DNA from: Bacteroidales bacterium | Lineage (GTDB): Bacteria > Bacteroidota > Bacteroidia > Bacteroidales > UBA932 | DNA: 9,330 bases | Reading direction: 5' to 3' | NCBI GenBank assembly: GCA_009784635.1 | Contig: WRBG01000070.1 | Span: 1 to 9,330, forward strand | Shown: positions 1-6,132 of the stretch, piece by piece | Position numbering within the stretch: the stretch's first letter is position 1 | How the letters are laid out: every line of letters begins with the position of its first letter | Notes under the pieces: model-generated | What the model saw: the letters and a program-made list of their open reading frames with translations, nothing else | Database searches by the model: none | What the model was told of the DNA's origin: nothing | Position numbers and translations under genes: made by a program

Positions 1-1036
1 ACTGACCGGCTACTTCAACCTTCCCAAAGTATTGGAAATTGCTTTAAATAATGGCATTGACCCCAAGACCGGCAAACAAATCGGACCGATTACCGGCGAC
101 CCCCGTACTTTTGATTCTATGGAGGAATTGATAGAGGCCTTTAATAAGCAGCTCAAGCACTTTGTGGCCATTAAAATCAGAGGAAACAACTTGATTGAGC
201 GTCTTTTTATGCGCAATATTCCGGTTCCCTTTCTTTCGCTGGTCATAGACGATTGCGTGGCCCAAGGAAAAGACTACATGTGCGGAGGCGCCAGATACAA
301 CACCAACTACATACAAGGCGTGGGCATAGGCAGCCTAACCGATTGTTTTTCGGCCCTTCAATACCATGTATTCGACCATAAAACCCTGTCCATGTCTGAT
401 TATCTTGAGGCGCTTGCCCAAAATTTTGAGGGCCGGGAAGAATTTCGCTATCAATTGGTGTACAAAACGCCCAAATACGGGAACGACGACGATTATGCCG
501 ACCGCTTTGCCCAAACTATTTTTGAATTGTACTATCAAGCCGTAGAAGGGCGCCGTTCTCCAAGAGGCGCCACCAGTCATATCAACCTGTTGCCCACTAC
601 CTGCCATATTTACTTTGGGAGCGTAACCGGAGCCTTGCCGGACGGGCGAAAGTCCGGAGAAGCCCTTTCCGAGGGCATTTCTCCGGTACAGGGAGCAGAT
701 ACCCATTCCCCTGCGGCGGTCATTCTTTCTGCCGCCAAGCTCGACCACCTGCGCACAGGCGGAACCTTGCTCAACCAAAAATATACTCCGGCCTTTTTTG
801 ATACGCCCCAATCCATACACAAACTCGCTCAATTGGTTCGCACTTATTTCCTTTTGGACGGCCACCATATTCAATTTAACGTGGTGGATGCCCAAACCCT
901 CCAAGAAGCCAAAAAACAGCCCGAAAAGTACCGAGATTTGATTGTACGGGTAGCCGGTTACAGCGACTATTTTAACGATTTAATTGAACCGCTTCAAGAC
1001 GAAATCATCAAACGGACAGAACATTACGAGTATTAA
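1..1036 (+). CDS. Glycyl radical enzyme, C-terminal part; probably trans-4-hydroxy-L-proline dehydratase
   Basis: The 5' end is cut off by the window edge; the frame is open from base 2 (344 residues seen; the family is about 790). The glycyl radical loop RVAGYSDYF lies near the C-terminus with the radical glycine at fragment residue 319 (codon 956-958), 26 residues from the end counting itself, as is usual. The catalytic Cys motif should lie about a dozen residues upstream of the window, judging from family spacing. Other landmarks are CGGARYNTNYIQGVGIG (from fragment residue 94), TCHIYFGSVTGALPDGRKSG and LDGHHIQFNVV. These passages and the RTEH tail resemble HypD as I remember it; HypD dehydrates trans-4-hydroxy-L-proline to pyrroline-5-carboxylate in the cytoplasm of anaerobes. 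Without the N-terminal half, other dehydratases or uncharacterised members of the family remain possible. It would need a radical-SAM activase, not seen here. The TTG at 32-34 is an internal Leu codon, not a start. The family is certain; the substrate is inferred. Confidence 0.9.
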   Translation, partial: LTGYFNLPKVLEIALNNGIDPKTGKQIGPITGDPRTFDSMEELIEAFNKQLKHFVAIKIRGNNLIERLFMRNIPVPFLSLVIDDCVAQGKDYMCGGARYNTNYIQGVGIGSLTDCFSALQYHVFDHKTLSMSDYLEALAQNFEGREEFRYQLVYKTPKYGNDDDYADRFAQTIFELYYQAVEGRRSPRGATSHINLLPTTCHIYFGSVTGALPDGRKSGEALSEGISPVQGADTHSPAAVILSAAKLDHLRTGGTLLNQKYTPAFFDTPQSIHKLAQLVRTYFLLDGHHIQFNVVDAQTLQEAKKQPEKYRDLIVRVAGYSDYFNDLIEPLQDEIIKRTEHYEY

Positions 1037-1893
1037 GCAAAGGTGCCTCCAACAATATCGAGCAGTTCGGAGGTGATGTTTTGCTGGCGGAGTTTGTTGT
1101 AGCTTAACCGCAATTCTTCCAAAATATCGTTTGCGTTTTCGCTGGCCATTTGCATGGCAAGGGTTCGGGCCGCATGTTCGGCGGTTTGGTGGTCGGCCAA
1201 GGCCATCAAGAATTTGGCTCTCAACATCTGAGGTAGAATTTGGTTAAAAATATCCTTGCGGGAAGGCTCAAAAATATAGACGTCTGTATCGTTTTTTACT
1301 TGATGCCGGCCATCGTTGGTCATGATAAAGGGCAGCAGTTGCTCCTGTTTGATACACTGAGCCGCCATGCTCTTAAAATGGTAATACAGGATATCCGCCC
1401 TTTTTATCTCTTTGGAGCGAAAAAGATTCATCAGCTCGTCCATGAACTGCGCAGCGGGTTTAAACAGCATTTTAGAGGCCAATTCGTCAAAATTACCGTG
1501 TATTTCGTATCCCGAACCTGCCAATGCTTCTCTGATTTTTTTGCCGATGGGGAAGAACAGCAACTGTTCGTTGGGATACAAGTCGGGGAGTTTGTGGAGT
1601 TCCTTAATCATTTTGGCGTTGAACGAGCCGCACATACCGCTGTTGGACGACATGATAACAATCGCCACGACCCCTTTTCCGTGCGGGCGGCTGAGTTCGT
1701 CAAAGGCTTGATGGCGAGAGCCGACCAACTTAGCCGCAATCTGTTCCAGCTCCTTTGTGTAATGCCCCGTTTTTTCGAGGATGCCCTGCATCTGGTGGAG
1801 ACGGGCAGAAGAAATCATCTGTCTGGCCATGGTGATTTTCTTGGTGTTCTCCACCGATACAATCCGGCTTTTTACCTCTTTTAAAGATGCCAT
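1033..1893 (-). CDS. atpG: F1 ATP synthase gamma subunit (central rotor shaft)
   Basis: This 286-residue protein (E. coli gamma is about 287) is the coiled-coil shaft that turns inside the alpha3beta3 head and joins it to the c-ring. The N-terminal helix has the family pattern SRIVSVENTKKITMARQMIS (residues 9-28). The central fold has MSSNSGMCGSFN (81-92), equivalent to the conserved RGLCG segment. The C-terminal helix has AEHAARTLAMQMASENAND (238-256) and ends in the gamma signature ITSELLDIVGG (273-283). The signature has Thr where Ala is usual after the second Gly. ATG start at 1893, 11 bases after the atpA stop. It is the last gene of the cluster, and its TAA stop overlaps the stop of the convergent glycyl radical enzyme gene. 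Confidence 0.97.
   Translation of the reverse strand: MASLKEVKSRIVSVENTKKITMARQMISSARLHQMQGILEKTGHYTKELEQIAAKLVGSRHQAFDELSRPHGKGVVAIVIMSSNSGMCGSFNAKMIKELHKLPDLYPNEQLLFFPIGKKIREALAGSGYEIHGNFDELASKMLFKPAAQFMDELMNLFRSKEIKRADILYYHFKSMAAQCIKQEQLLPFIMTNDGRHQVKNDTDVYIFEPSRKDIFNQILPQMLRAKFLMALADHQTAEHAARTLAMQMASENANDILEELRLSYNKLRQQNITSELLDIVGGTFA
1046..1073 (+). terminator. Weak hairpin just after the glycyl radical enzyme stop
   Basis: CCTCC (1046-1050) can pair with GGAGG (1069-1073), and AAC (1051-1053) with GTT (1065-1067), leaving C1068 as a bulge and an 11-base loop. It begins 10 bases after the + strand stop and is followed by TGATGTTTTG, a poor T-tract. It lies wholly within the atpG coding sequence, so it may simply reflect coding. 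There is no other candidate terminator for the + strand gene nearby. Low confidence. Confidence 0.2.
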
Positions 1894-1904
1894 AGTGTTA
1901 GCTG

Positions 1905-3494
1905 TTATTCCTCAAATTGCCGAGCTACGGAAGCCGCCGTTTCTCTAATCGTTTTTTCGATTTCTTTGTTGATTTCGCCTTTTTCCAAGGGCGCCAATAC
2001 GTCTGCCGCATGTATCGAACGCAATGTAGACAGAAAACCGGATTCAAATTCGCTGATTTTATGCAAAGGCACGTCTTTTAACAATCCGTGGGTTCCGCAA
2101 TACAGTATGGCGATTTGTTCGCCGGTAGACATGGGATGATAAGGCAATTGAATGAGCAAGCGGGTGTTTTTTCGCCCTTTGTCTATGGTCTGAGCCGTTA
2201 CCGGGTCCATATCTCCGCCAAAGCGGGTGAAGGCCTCCAGTTCGCGGTATTGGGCCAAATCTATCTTTAGTGTTCCGGCCACTTTCTTCATGGCTTTTAC
2301 CTGTGCGTTTCCGCCAACCCGCGACACGGAAATTCCGATATTGATGGCCGGACGGTTTCCTTGATGGAAAAGCTCCGTATCCAAAAAAATCTGTCCGTCC
2401 GTAATGGAAATTACATTGGTAGGTATATAGGCCGATATGTCGCCCGCTTGCGTCTCGATAATCGGCAGCGCCGTGAGCGAGCCGCCGCCTTTTACCTTAT
2501 CCTTAAGACTTTCGGGAAGGTCGTTCATTTGAGCGGCCACCTCGTCCTGTTCGATGATTTTAGCGGCGCGTTCCAGCAATCTGGAGTGCAGATAGAAAAT
2601 ATCACCCGGATAGGCTTCGCGTCCCGAAGGGCGGTGCAGGATAAGCGACACCTCTCGATAAGCCACGGCCTGCTTGGATAAGTCATCGTATATCACCAAG
2701 GCATGGCGTCCCGTATCTCGAAAATATTCGCCTACGGCCGCTCCCGCAAAGGGGGCAAAATATTGTACCGCAGCCGGGTCGGACGAAGTGGCCATTACCA
2801 CAATCGTGTAGTCCATAGCTCCTTTTTCGCGCAATGTATTTACCAGCGAGGCCACGGTAGACGCTTTTTGGCCTATGGCTACATAGATGCAGTATACCGG
2901 ATTTCCCTCCTCAAAATTTCTACGCTGGTTGATAATCGTATCTATGGCGATGGATGTTTTTCCCGTTTGACGGTCGCCGATAATCAATTCGCGTTGACCG
3001 CGCCCAACCGGTATCATGGCGTCAATGGCTTTAATGCCTGTTTGCATGGGCACATTTACAGGCTGGCGGAAAATAACCCCCGGCGCCTTTCTTTCCAAGG
3101 GCATGGGAACACAGGTTCCCGTAATGGGACCTGCGCCGTCAATCGGTTCTCCCAGAGGGTTTATAACGCGGCCAAGCAGCCCTTCGCCTGCCATAATGGA
3201 GGCAATGCGTCCGGTGCGCTTTACCACATCGTTTTCCCTAACCATGTCGGTAGGGCCAAGCAATACGGCGCCCACATTATCTTCCTCCAAATTCATAACC
3301 ACCGCTTTTATGCCGTTATCGCACTCCAACAACTCATTGGAAGCGGCGTGGGTAAGGCCGTAGATACGGACAACCCCGTCGCTGACTTGAACAATCGTCC
3401 CTACTTCTTCGAGCGTCTTTTCGGGGTCTAATGCTTCGAGCGTCTTGTAAATAATGTCGGGAATTTCGCTCACTTTGATTTTTTCAGTCGTCAT
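1905..3494 (-). CDS. atpA: F1 ATP synthase alpha subunit
   Basis: This 529-residue protein (E. coli alpha is 513) is the non-catalytic nucleotide-binding subunit that alternates with beta in the F1 hexamer. An N-terminal beta-barrel domain (about 25-95) precedes the RecA-like domain. Walker A is GDRQTGKT (173-180) with the Gln typical of alpha. The Walker B region is ALVIYDDLSKQAVAYRE (265-281). The alpha/beta signature PAINIGISVS (382-391) runs into SRVGG, where Arg392 is the arginine finger that completes the catalytic site on beta. The C-terminal helical domain follows (about 395-529). ATG start at 3494, 4 bases after the atpH stop; the leader is A/T-rich with no Shine-Dalgarno site. No truncation or missing key residue was seen. 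Confidence 0.98.
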   Translation of the reverse strand: MTTEKIKVSEIPDIIYKTLEALDPEKTLEEVGTIVQVSDGVVRIYGLTHAASNELLECDNGIKAVVMNLEEDNVGAVLLGPTDMVRENDVVKRTGRIASIMAGEGLLGRVINPLGEPIDGAGPITGTCVPMPLERKAPGVIFRQPVNVPMQTGIKAIDAMIPVGRGQRELIIGDRQTGKTSIAIDTIINQRRNFEEGNPVYCIYVAIGQKASTVASLVNTLREKGAMDYTIVVMATSSDPAAVQYFAPFAGAAVGEYFRDTGRHALVIYDDLSKQAVAYREVSLILHRPSGREAYPGDIFYLHSRLLERAAKIIEQDEVAAQMNDLPESLKDKVKGGGSLTALPIIETQAGDISAYIPTNVISITDGQIFLDTELFHQGNRPAINIGISVSRVGGNAQVKAMKKVAGTLKIDLAQYRELEAFTRFGGDMDPVTAQTIDKGRKNTRLLIQLPYHPMSTGEQIAILYCGTHGLLKDVPLHKISEFESGFLSTLRSIHAADVLAPLEKGEINKEIEKTIRETAASVARQFEE

Positions 3495-3498
3495 AATC

Positions 3499-4050
3499 TT
3501 AAAAATTAATGGCTGTTTCTAATAAACTTTTTTCTATTCGTTTCAATTTGGTAACAACGCTGGCGTCCAAACGATAAGTGTCTACCATAATGACATAGCC
3601 TCCTGCTATCTTGGGATTAACTTGGGTCGTCAACCAAATGGAGTATCCGGTTCTTTTTTCCAAACTTTGGATAAAACGCCGTTCCATATCTTTTTCAACG
3701 GGCACGGCCGTAACTAAATTTGCACTAAGTATCTTGTTTTCTTTCAAATAAATAGTCTCAAAACTCAGACATATAATCCGGAGGAATTTTTCCCGCTTAT
3801 TGGCAAAAAGCAGGCGGATAAAATTGCTGAACACATGGCTTACATTTTCTCCCGCGACTAAGGTAATCACCTCGATTTTATCCTCTTGTGGCACCATGCG
3901 GTTAGACAATACACGTTTTAGGGCTTCATACTTGCTAAAACCGCGACACAATCGTTTGACTTCGACATACACCCTGTCTTCCTGTCCGTTCTTTTGGGCG
4001 TACATCCAAAGCGCCGAAGCATACCTTCTTGAAATAATCCCTTGATTCAT
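3499..4050 (-). CDS. atpH: F1 ATP synthase delta subunit (OSCP-like stator)
   Basis: This 183-residue protein (E. coli delta is about 177) sits on top of F1 and links alpha to the b stalk. The N-terminal helical domain starts with ISRRYASALWMYAQ (6-19), the usual opening of the family. The C-terminal part holds the signature segment LTTQVNPKIAGGYVIMVD (140-157), with Gly150-Gly151, then LDASVVTKLKRIEKSL (161-176). Sequence between these is divergent, as is common for delta. ATG start at 4050, 2 bases after the atpF TAG stop; it ends 4 bases before atpA, fitting tight co-translation. Confidence 0.95.
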   Translation of the reverse strand: MNQGIISRRYASALWMYAQKNGQEDRVYVEVKRLCRGFSKYEALKRVLSNRMVPQEDKIEVITLVAGENVSHVFSNFIRLLFANKREKFLRIICLSFETIYLKENKILSANLVTAVPVEKDMERRFIQSLEKRTGYSIWLTTQVNPKIAGGYVIMVDTYRLDASVVTKLKRIEKSLLETAINF

Positions 4051-4052
4051 AA

Positions 4053-4553
4053 CTATGCGTTGGATACCAATTCGTCATCTAACAGGCGATTAATCAGAGC
4101 GCGCTGTTTTTCGTCGCTCTGCAACCTTTCGCCAAGCACTTTTTCCGCTATTTTTACGGAAATGCCCGTAACCTCGTCCCTAATGCTGATGATGGCCTTG
4201 TTTCTCGACTCTTCGATTTCTGCATGCGCCCTGTCTATCTTGAAACGCGCTTCGGTTTCGGCCGCTTCCCTTGCTTCGTTCAGCATTTTGTTTCTGATTT
4301 CTTGGGCCTCGTTCAAGATGGTATTTCGCTTACTGCGGGCTTCCTGTAAGATGACTTCGGCTTGTGTGTTGACGGCGGCCAACTGCTCCCGAGCCTGACA
4401 AGCGGCTTCTAAAGAAGATTCAATAAACTGATTCCTCTTTTCTACCGCTTTAGTAATCACAGGAAAGCCAAATTTAACAAGGATAAAGAACACTATTCCG
4501 AACGAAAAAATCATCCAGAACAAAAGCCCCGTATCCGGAACCAACAATGACAT
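4053..4553 (-). CDS. atpF: Fo ATP synthase b subunit (peripheral stalk)
   Basis: This 166-residue membrane-anchored stalk protein dimerises and holds F1 still against the rotor. One membrane segment (about residues 8-30, GLLFWMIFSFGIVFFILVKF) is followed by a long, highly charged helix rich in Ala, Glu, Lys and Arg (about 32-145), with the EARSKRNTIL region typical of b. The open frame extends two codons upstream to a TTG at 4559, but I chose the ATG at 4553 because it gives the family's MSLLxPDxGLLFW beginning. This leaves an 11-base gap after atpE. The stop is TAG, unlike the TAA or TGA of its neighbours. Only one b gene is present, so the stalk is probably a homodimer. Confidence 0.96.
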   Translation of the reverse strand: MSLLVPDTGLLFWMIFSFGIVFFILVKFGFPVITKAVEKRNQFIESSLEAACQAREQLAAVNTQAEVILQEARSKRNTILNEAQEIRNKMLNEAREAAETEARFKIDRAHAEIEESRNKAIISIRDEVTGISVKIAEKVLGERLQSDEKQRALINRLLDDELVSNA

Positions 4554-4564
4554 AAGCAATCGTT

Positions 4565-4813
4565 TTAAAGAGCAAAGAAACAGATAACTATTGCAAACAG
4601 GACAACGCCTTCAACCAAGGCGGCTATGATAATCATGTTTGTCCGGATGGTGTTGGTAGCTTCGGGTTGACGGGCCATAGCTTCCAAGGCCGAAGCGCCT
4701 ATTCTTCCGATTCCTATACCTGCCCCGATGGCAGCAAGTCCGGCGCCTATCGCGGCTCCCATAGGCCCAAGGCTTAATTCGCCCATAGCTGATAAAAGTG
4801 ATGTAAGTAACAT
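4565..4813 (-). CDS. atpE: Fo ATP synthase c subunit (rotor ring)
   Basis: This 82-residue, two-helix hairpin protein assembles into the ion-translocating ring. Helix 1 (about 17-42) has the Gly-rich packing run GAGIGIG (30-36). The polar loop is ARQPEA (47-52), which contacts gamma and epsilon. Helix 2 (about 57-80) carries the ion-binding carboxylate Glu68 in ALVEGVVLF. The Na+-site side chains of Ilyobacter-type rings are absent: the helix-1 Gln aligns with Ile35, and the Ser-Thr after the Glu aligns with Gly69-Val70. A proton-driven enzyme is therefore likely. The first nine residues form a short hydrophobic lead before a second Met (Met10), so a 73-residue form from that codon is possible. 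Preceded by an unusually long, A/T-rich 37-base gap. Confidence 0.97.
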   Translation of the reverse strand: MLLTSLLSAMGELSLGPMGAAIGAGLAAIGAGIGIGRIGASALEAMARQPEATNTIRTNMIIIAALVEGVVLFAIVICFFAL

Positions 4814-4850
4814 AATGTTAGTATTTTAAATTATTAATGATTCATTGTTT
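4814..4850 (-). promoter_or_regulatory. A/T-rich leader of atpE, possible translation enhancer
   Basis: This is the longest gap within the atp cluster, with only 5 G or C bases in 37. It has no Shine-Dalgarno sequence. It contains the small inverted repeat AATGATTCATT (4836-4846), too short and without a T-tract on the transcribed strand to be a terminator. The c subunit is needed in many more copies than the others, and in E. coli a sequence ahead of atpE boosts its translation. A similar role here is inferred from position and base composition only. Confidence 0.35.
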
Positions 4851-5903
4851 TCAGTGTGCGTGCGCTTGATGTTTGGCTCTGGCCATGCCTATAAATACCG
4901 CAGACAAAAGCGTAAATATATAGGCTTGAAGATAGGCTATCAACAGCTCCAACAAGGTCATGAAGCAGGTAAAAATGACAGACAGCGTAGACATCCCAAT
5001 GTTGACAACCGTACCCATGGTGGCCGAAAGAAATATCAGACAAAGCAGTCCCAATATCACGGAGTGTCCCGCCAAATTATTCGCAAAAAGACGTATCATC
5101 AAGGCAAAAGACTTGGTGAATATGCCAATAAATTCAAGGGCCGGCATGAGGGGCACCGGAACTTTAAGCCATATGGGTATGTCGGGCCAAAAAATTTCTT
5201 TCCAATAAGCTCTGGTGCCGGAAATATTGACAATAAAAAAAGTACAAAGGGCCAAAACCAAGGTAATGGCAATATTGCCCGTAACGGTGGCTCCGCCGGG
5301 GAAAAAGGGTATCAAGCCCATTAAATTATTTACGAGTATGAAAAAGAAAACCGTAAGAAGATAAGGACTGTATCGCTTGTAATCTTCTCCTACACAGGAT
5401 TTAATCACTTCTTCCTGTATGTCTGTAAGCAGCATTTCTACCACCCCCCTAAAACCTTTTGCAGGCCTCATAGACCCGCGCTTATACCATCGGGCAAGGG
5501 GTAAAATAACCAGCAGCAATACCATGCAATTTATCATCAAAGCCGCCGCATTTTTGGTAATGGATATGTCTATGGGGCGTATGTCCGTTCCCGTATGGCT
5601 TCTTTCTACAATCTTTCCGGCATATCTGCCCTCTTGGGCAATGCGCAGACTCCGGTATTCGGCCCCATGCTCAAGGTGGGAGGATAAAAAGACCTGCCAT
5701 CCGTTTTGTTTGCTTTTTACCACAACGGGCAAGGGGATGCGGATGTCTCTTTCTCCCCATTTGGTTATATGCCAATGATAACTGTCGCTTATGTGTTCCA
5801 ATACGACTTCTTTCACGTTCAAATCTTGAGCAAAGATATGTACCGGCAATATCAGCATCAACAAAAGAGTGATTATCTTTCCTATATGATTCTTTCTTAG
5901 CAT
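4851..5903 (-). CDS. atpB: Fo ATP synthase a subunit with N-terminal secreted domain
   Basis: This 350-residue protein (E. coli a is about 271) is the stator half of the ion channel. Residues 1-25 look like a signal peptide: Lys/Arg start, hydrophobic IITLLLMLILPV, and a likely cut after HIFA before Gln26. A polar stretch of about 90 residues (26-117) follows, presumably outside the inner membrane. The membrane core has helices near 118-137, 181-200, 206-227, 252-290 and 305-340. Essential Arg271 lies in MIRLFANNLAGH and Gln326 in LQAYIF, matching E. coli Arg210 and Gln252. The Glu219/His245 pair of E. coli is swapped here to His280/Glu319. The C-terminus is His-rich (KHQAHAH). ATG start at 5903, 4 bases after the atpC stop. 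Confidence 0.97.
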   Translation of the reverse strand: MLRKNHIGKIITLLLMLILPVHIFAQDLNVKEVVLEHISDSYHWHITKWGERDIRIPLPVVVKSKQNGWQVFLSSHLEHGAEYRSLRIAQEGRYAGKIVERSHTGTDIRPIDISITKNAAALMINCMVLLLVILPLARWYKRGSMRPAKGFRGVVEMLLTDIQEEVIKSCVGEDYKRYSPYLLTVFFFILVNNLMGLIPFFPGGATVTGNIAITLVLALCTFFIVNISGTRAYWKEIFWPDIPIWLKVPVPLMPALEFIGIFTKSFALMIRLFANNLAGHSVILGLLCLIFLSATMGTVVNIGMSTLSVIFTCFMTLLELLIAYLQAYIFTLLSAVFIGMARAKHQAHAH

Positions 5904-5907
5904 TTTG

Positions 5908-6132
5908 TTATTGTTCGATGAAGACGGTAACGGTATCTTTTTGCACCGCGACTACGCCGCCTTCTACAGCTATTTCCTGTTGGTTACACTGAATAACTCC
6001 CTTTCTAAGCGTAGACACCAAAGGCGCGTGTCCGCGAAGCACGGTAAAATTGCCTTTGCTCCCCGGAATGATTACTTTGTCTACTTGGTCAAAGCAGGAA
6101 TTTGACTGTGGGGTTATAATGATTAATTTCAT
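5908..6132 (-). CDS. atpC: F1 ATP synthase epsilon subunit, short form
   Basis: This 74-residue protein has only the N-terminal beta-sandwich that attaches to gamma and the c-ring. The family core GNFTVLRGHAPLVSTLRKG (27-45) is present, and the chain stops at the last strand (VVAVQKDTVTVFIEQ). The C-terminal two-helix domain (about 50 residues in E. coli), which inserts into F1 and inhibits ATP hydrolysis, is absent. The end is an ordinary TAA with atpB starting 4 bases later, so this is not an evident recent frameshift; short epsilons occur in other Bacteroidota. The ATG directly follows the atpD TAA (TAAATG), suggesting translation by reinitiation. Confidence 0.95.
   Translation of the reverse strand: MKLIIITPQSNSCFDQVDKVIIPGSKGNFTVLRGHAPLVSTLRKGVIQCNQQEIAVEGGVVAVQKDTVTVFIEQ

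Noticed and set aside
335..904. 189-codon open frame on the - strand
   Set aside because: It is opposite the glycyl radical enzyme gene, whose conserved motifs span the same bases.
1240..1884. 214-codon open frame on the + strand
   Set aside because: It is antisense to atpG, which has clear family motifs along its length; nothing recognisable in the product.
2703..3431. 242-codon open frame on the + strand
   Set aside because: It lies wholly opposite the strongly conserved atpA gene, its translation shows low-complexity, basic composition and no recognisable domain; it is an antisense shadow.
4554..4559. TTG start for atpF, two codons upstream
   Set aside because: The ATG at 4553 gives the conserved MSLLxPDxGLLFW start.
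4836..4846. AATGATTCATT palindrome as a terminator between atpB and atpE
   Set aside because: The stem is at most five A/T-rich pairs with a one-base centre, which cannot form a stable RNA hairpin, and no T-tract follows.
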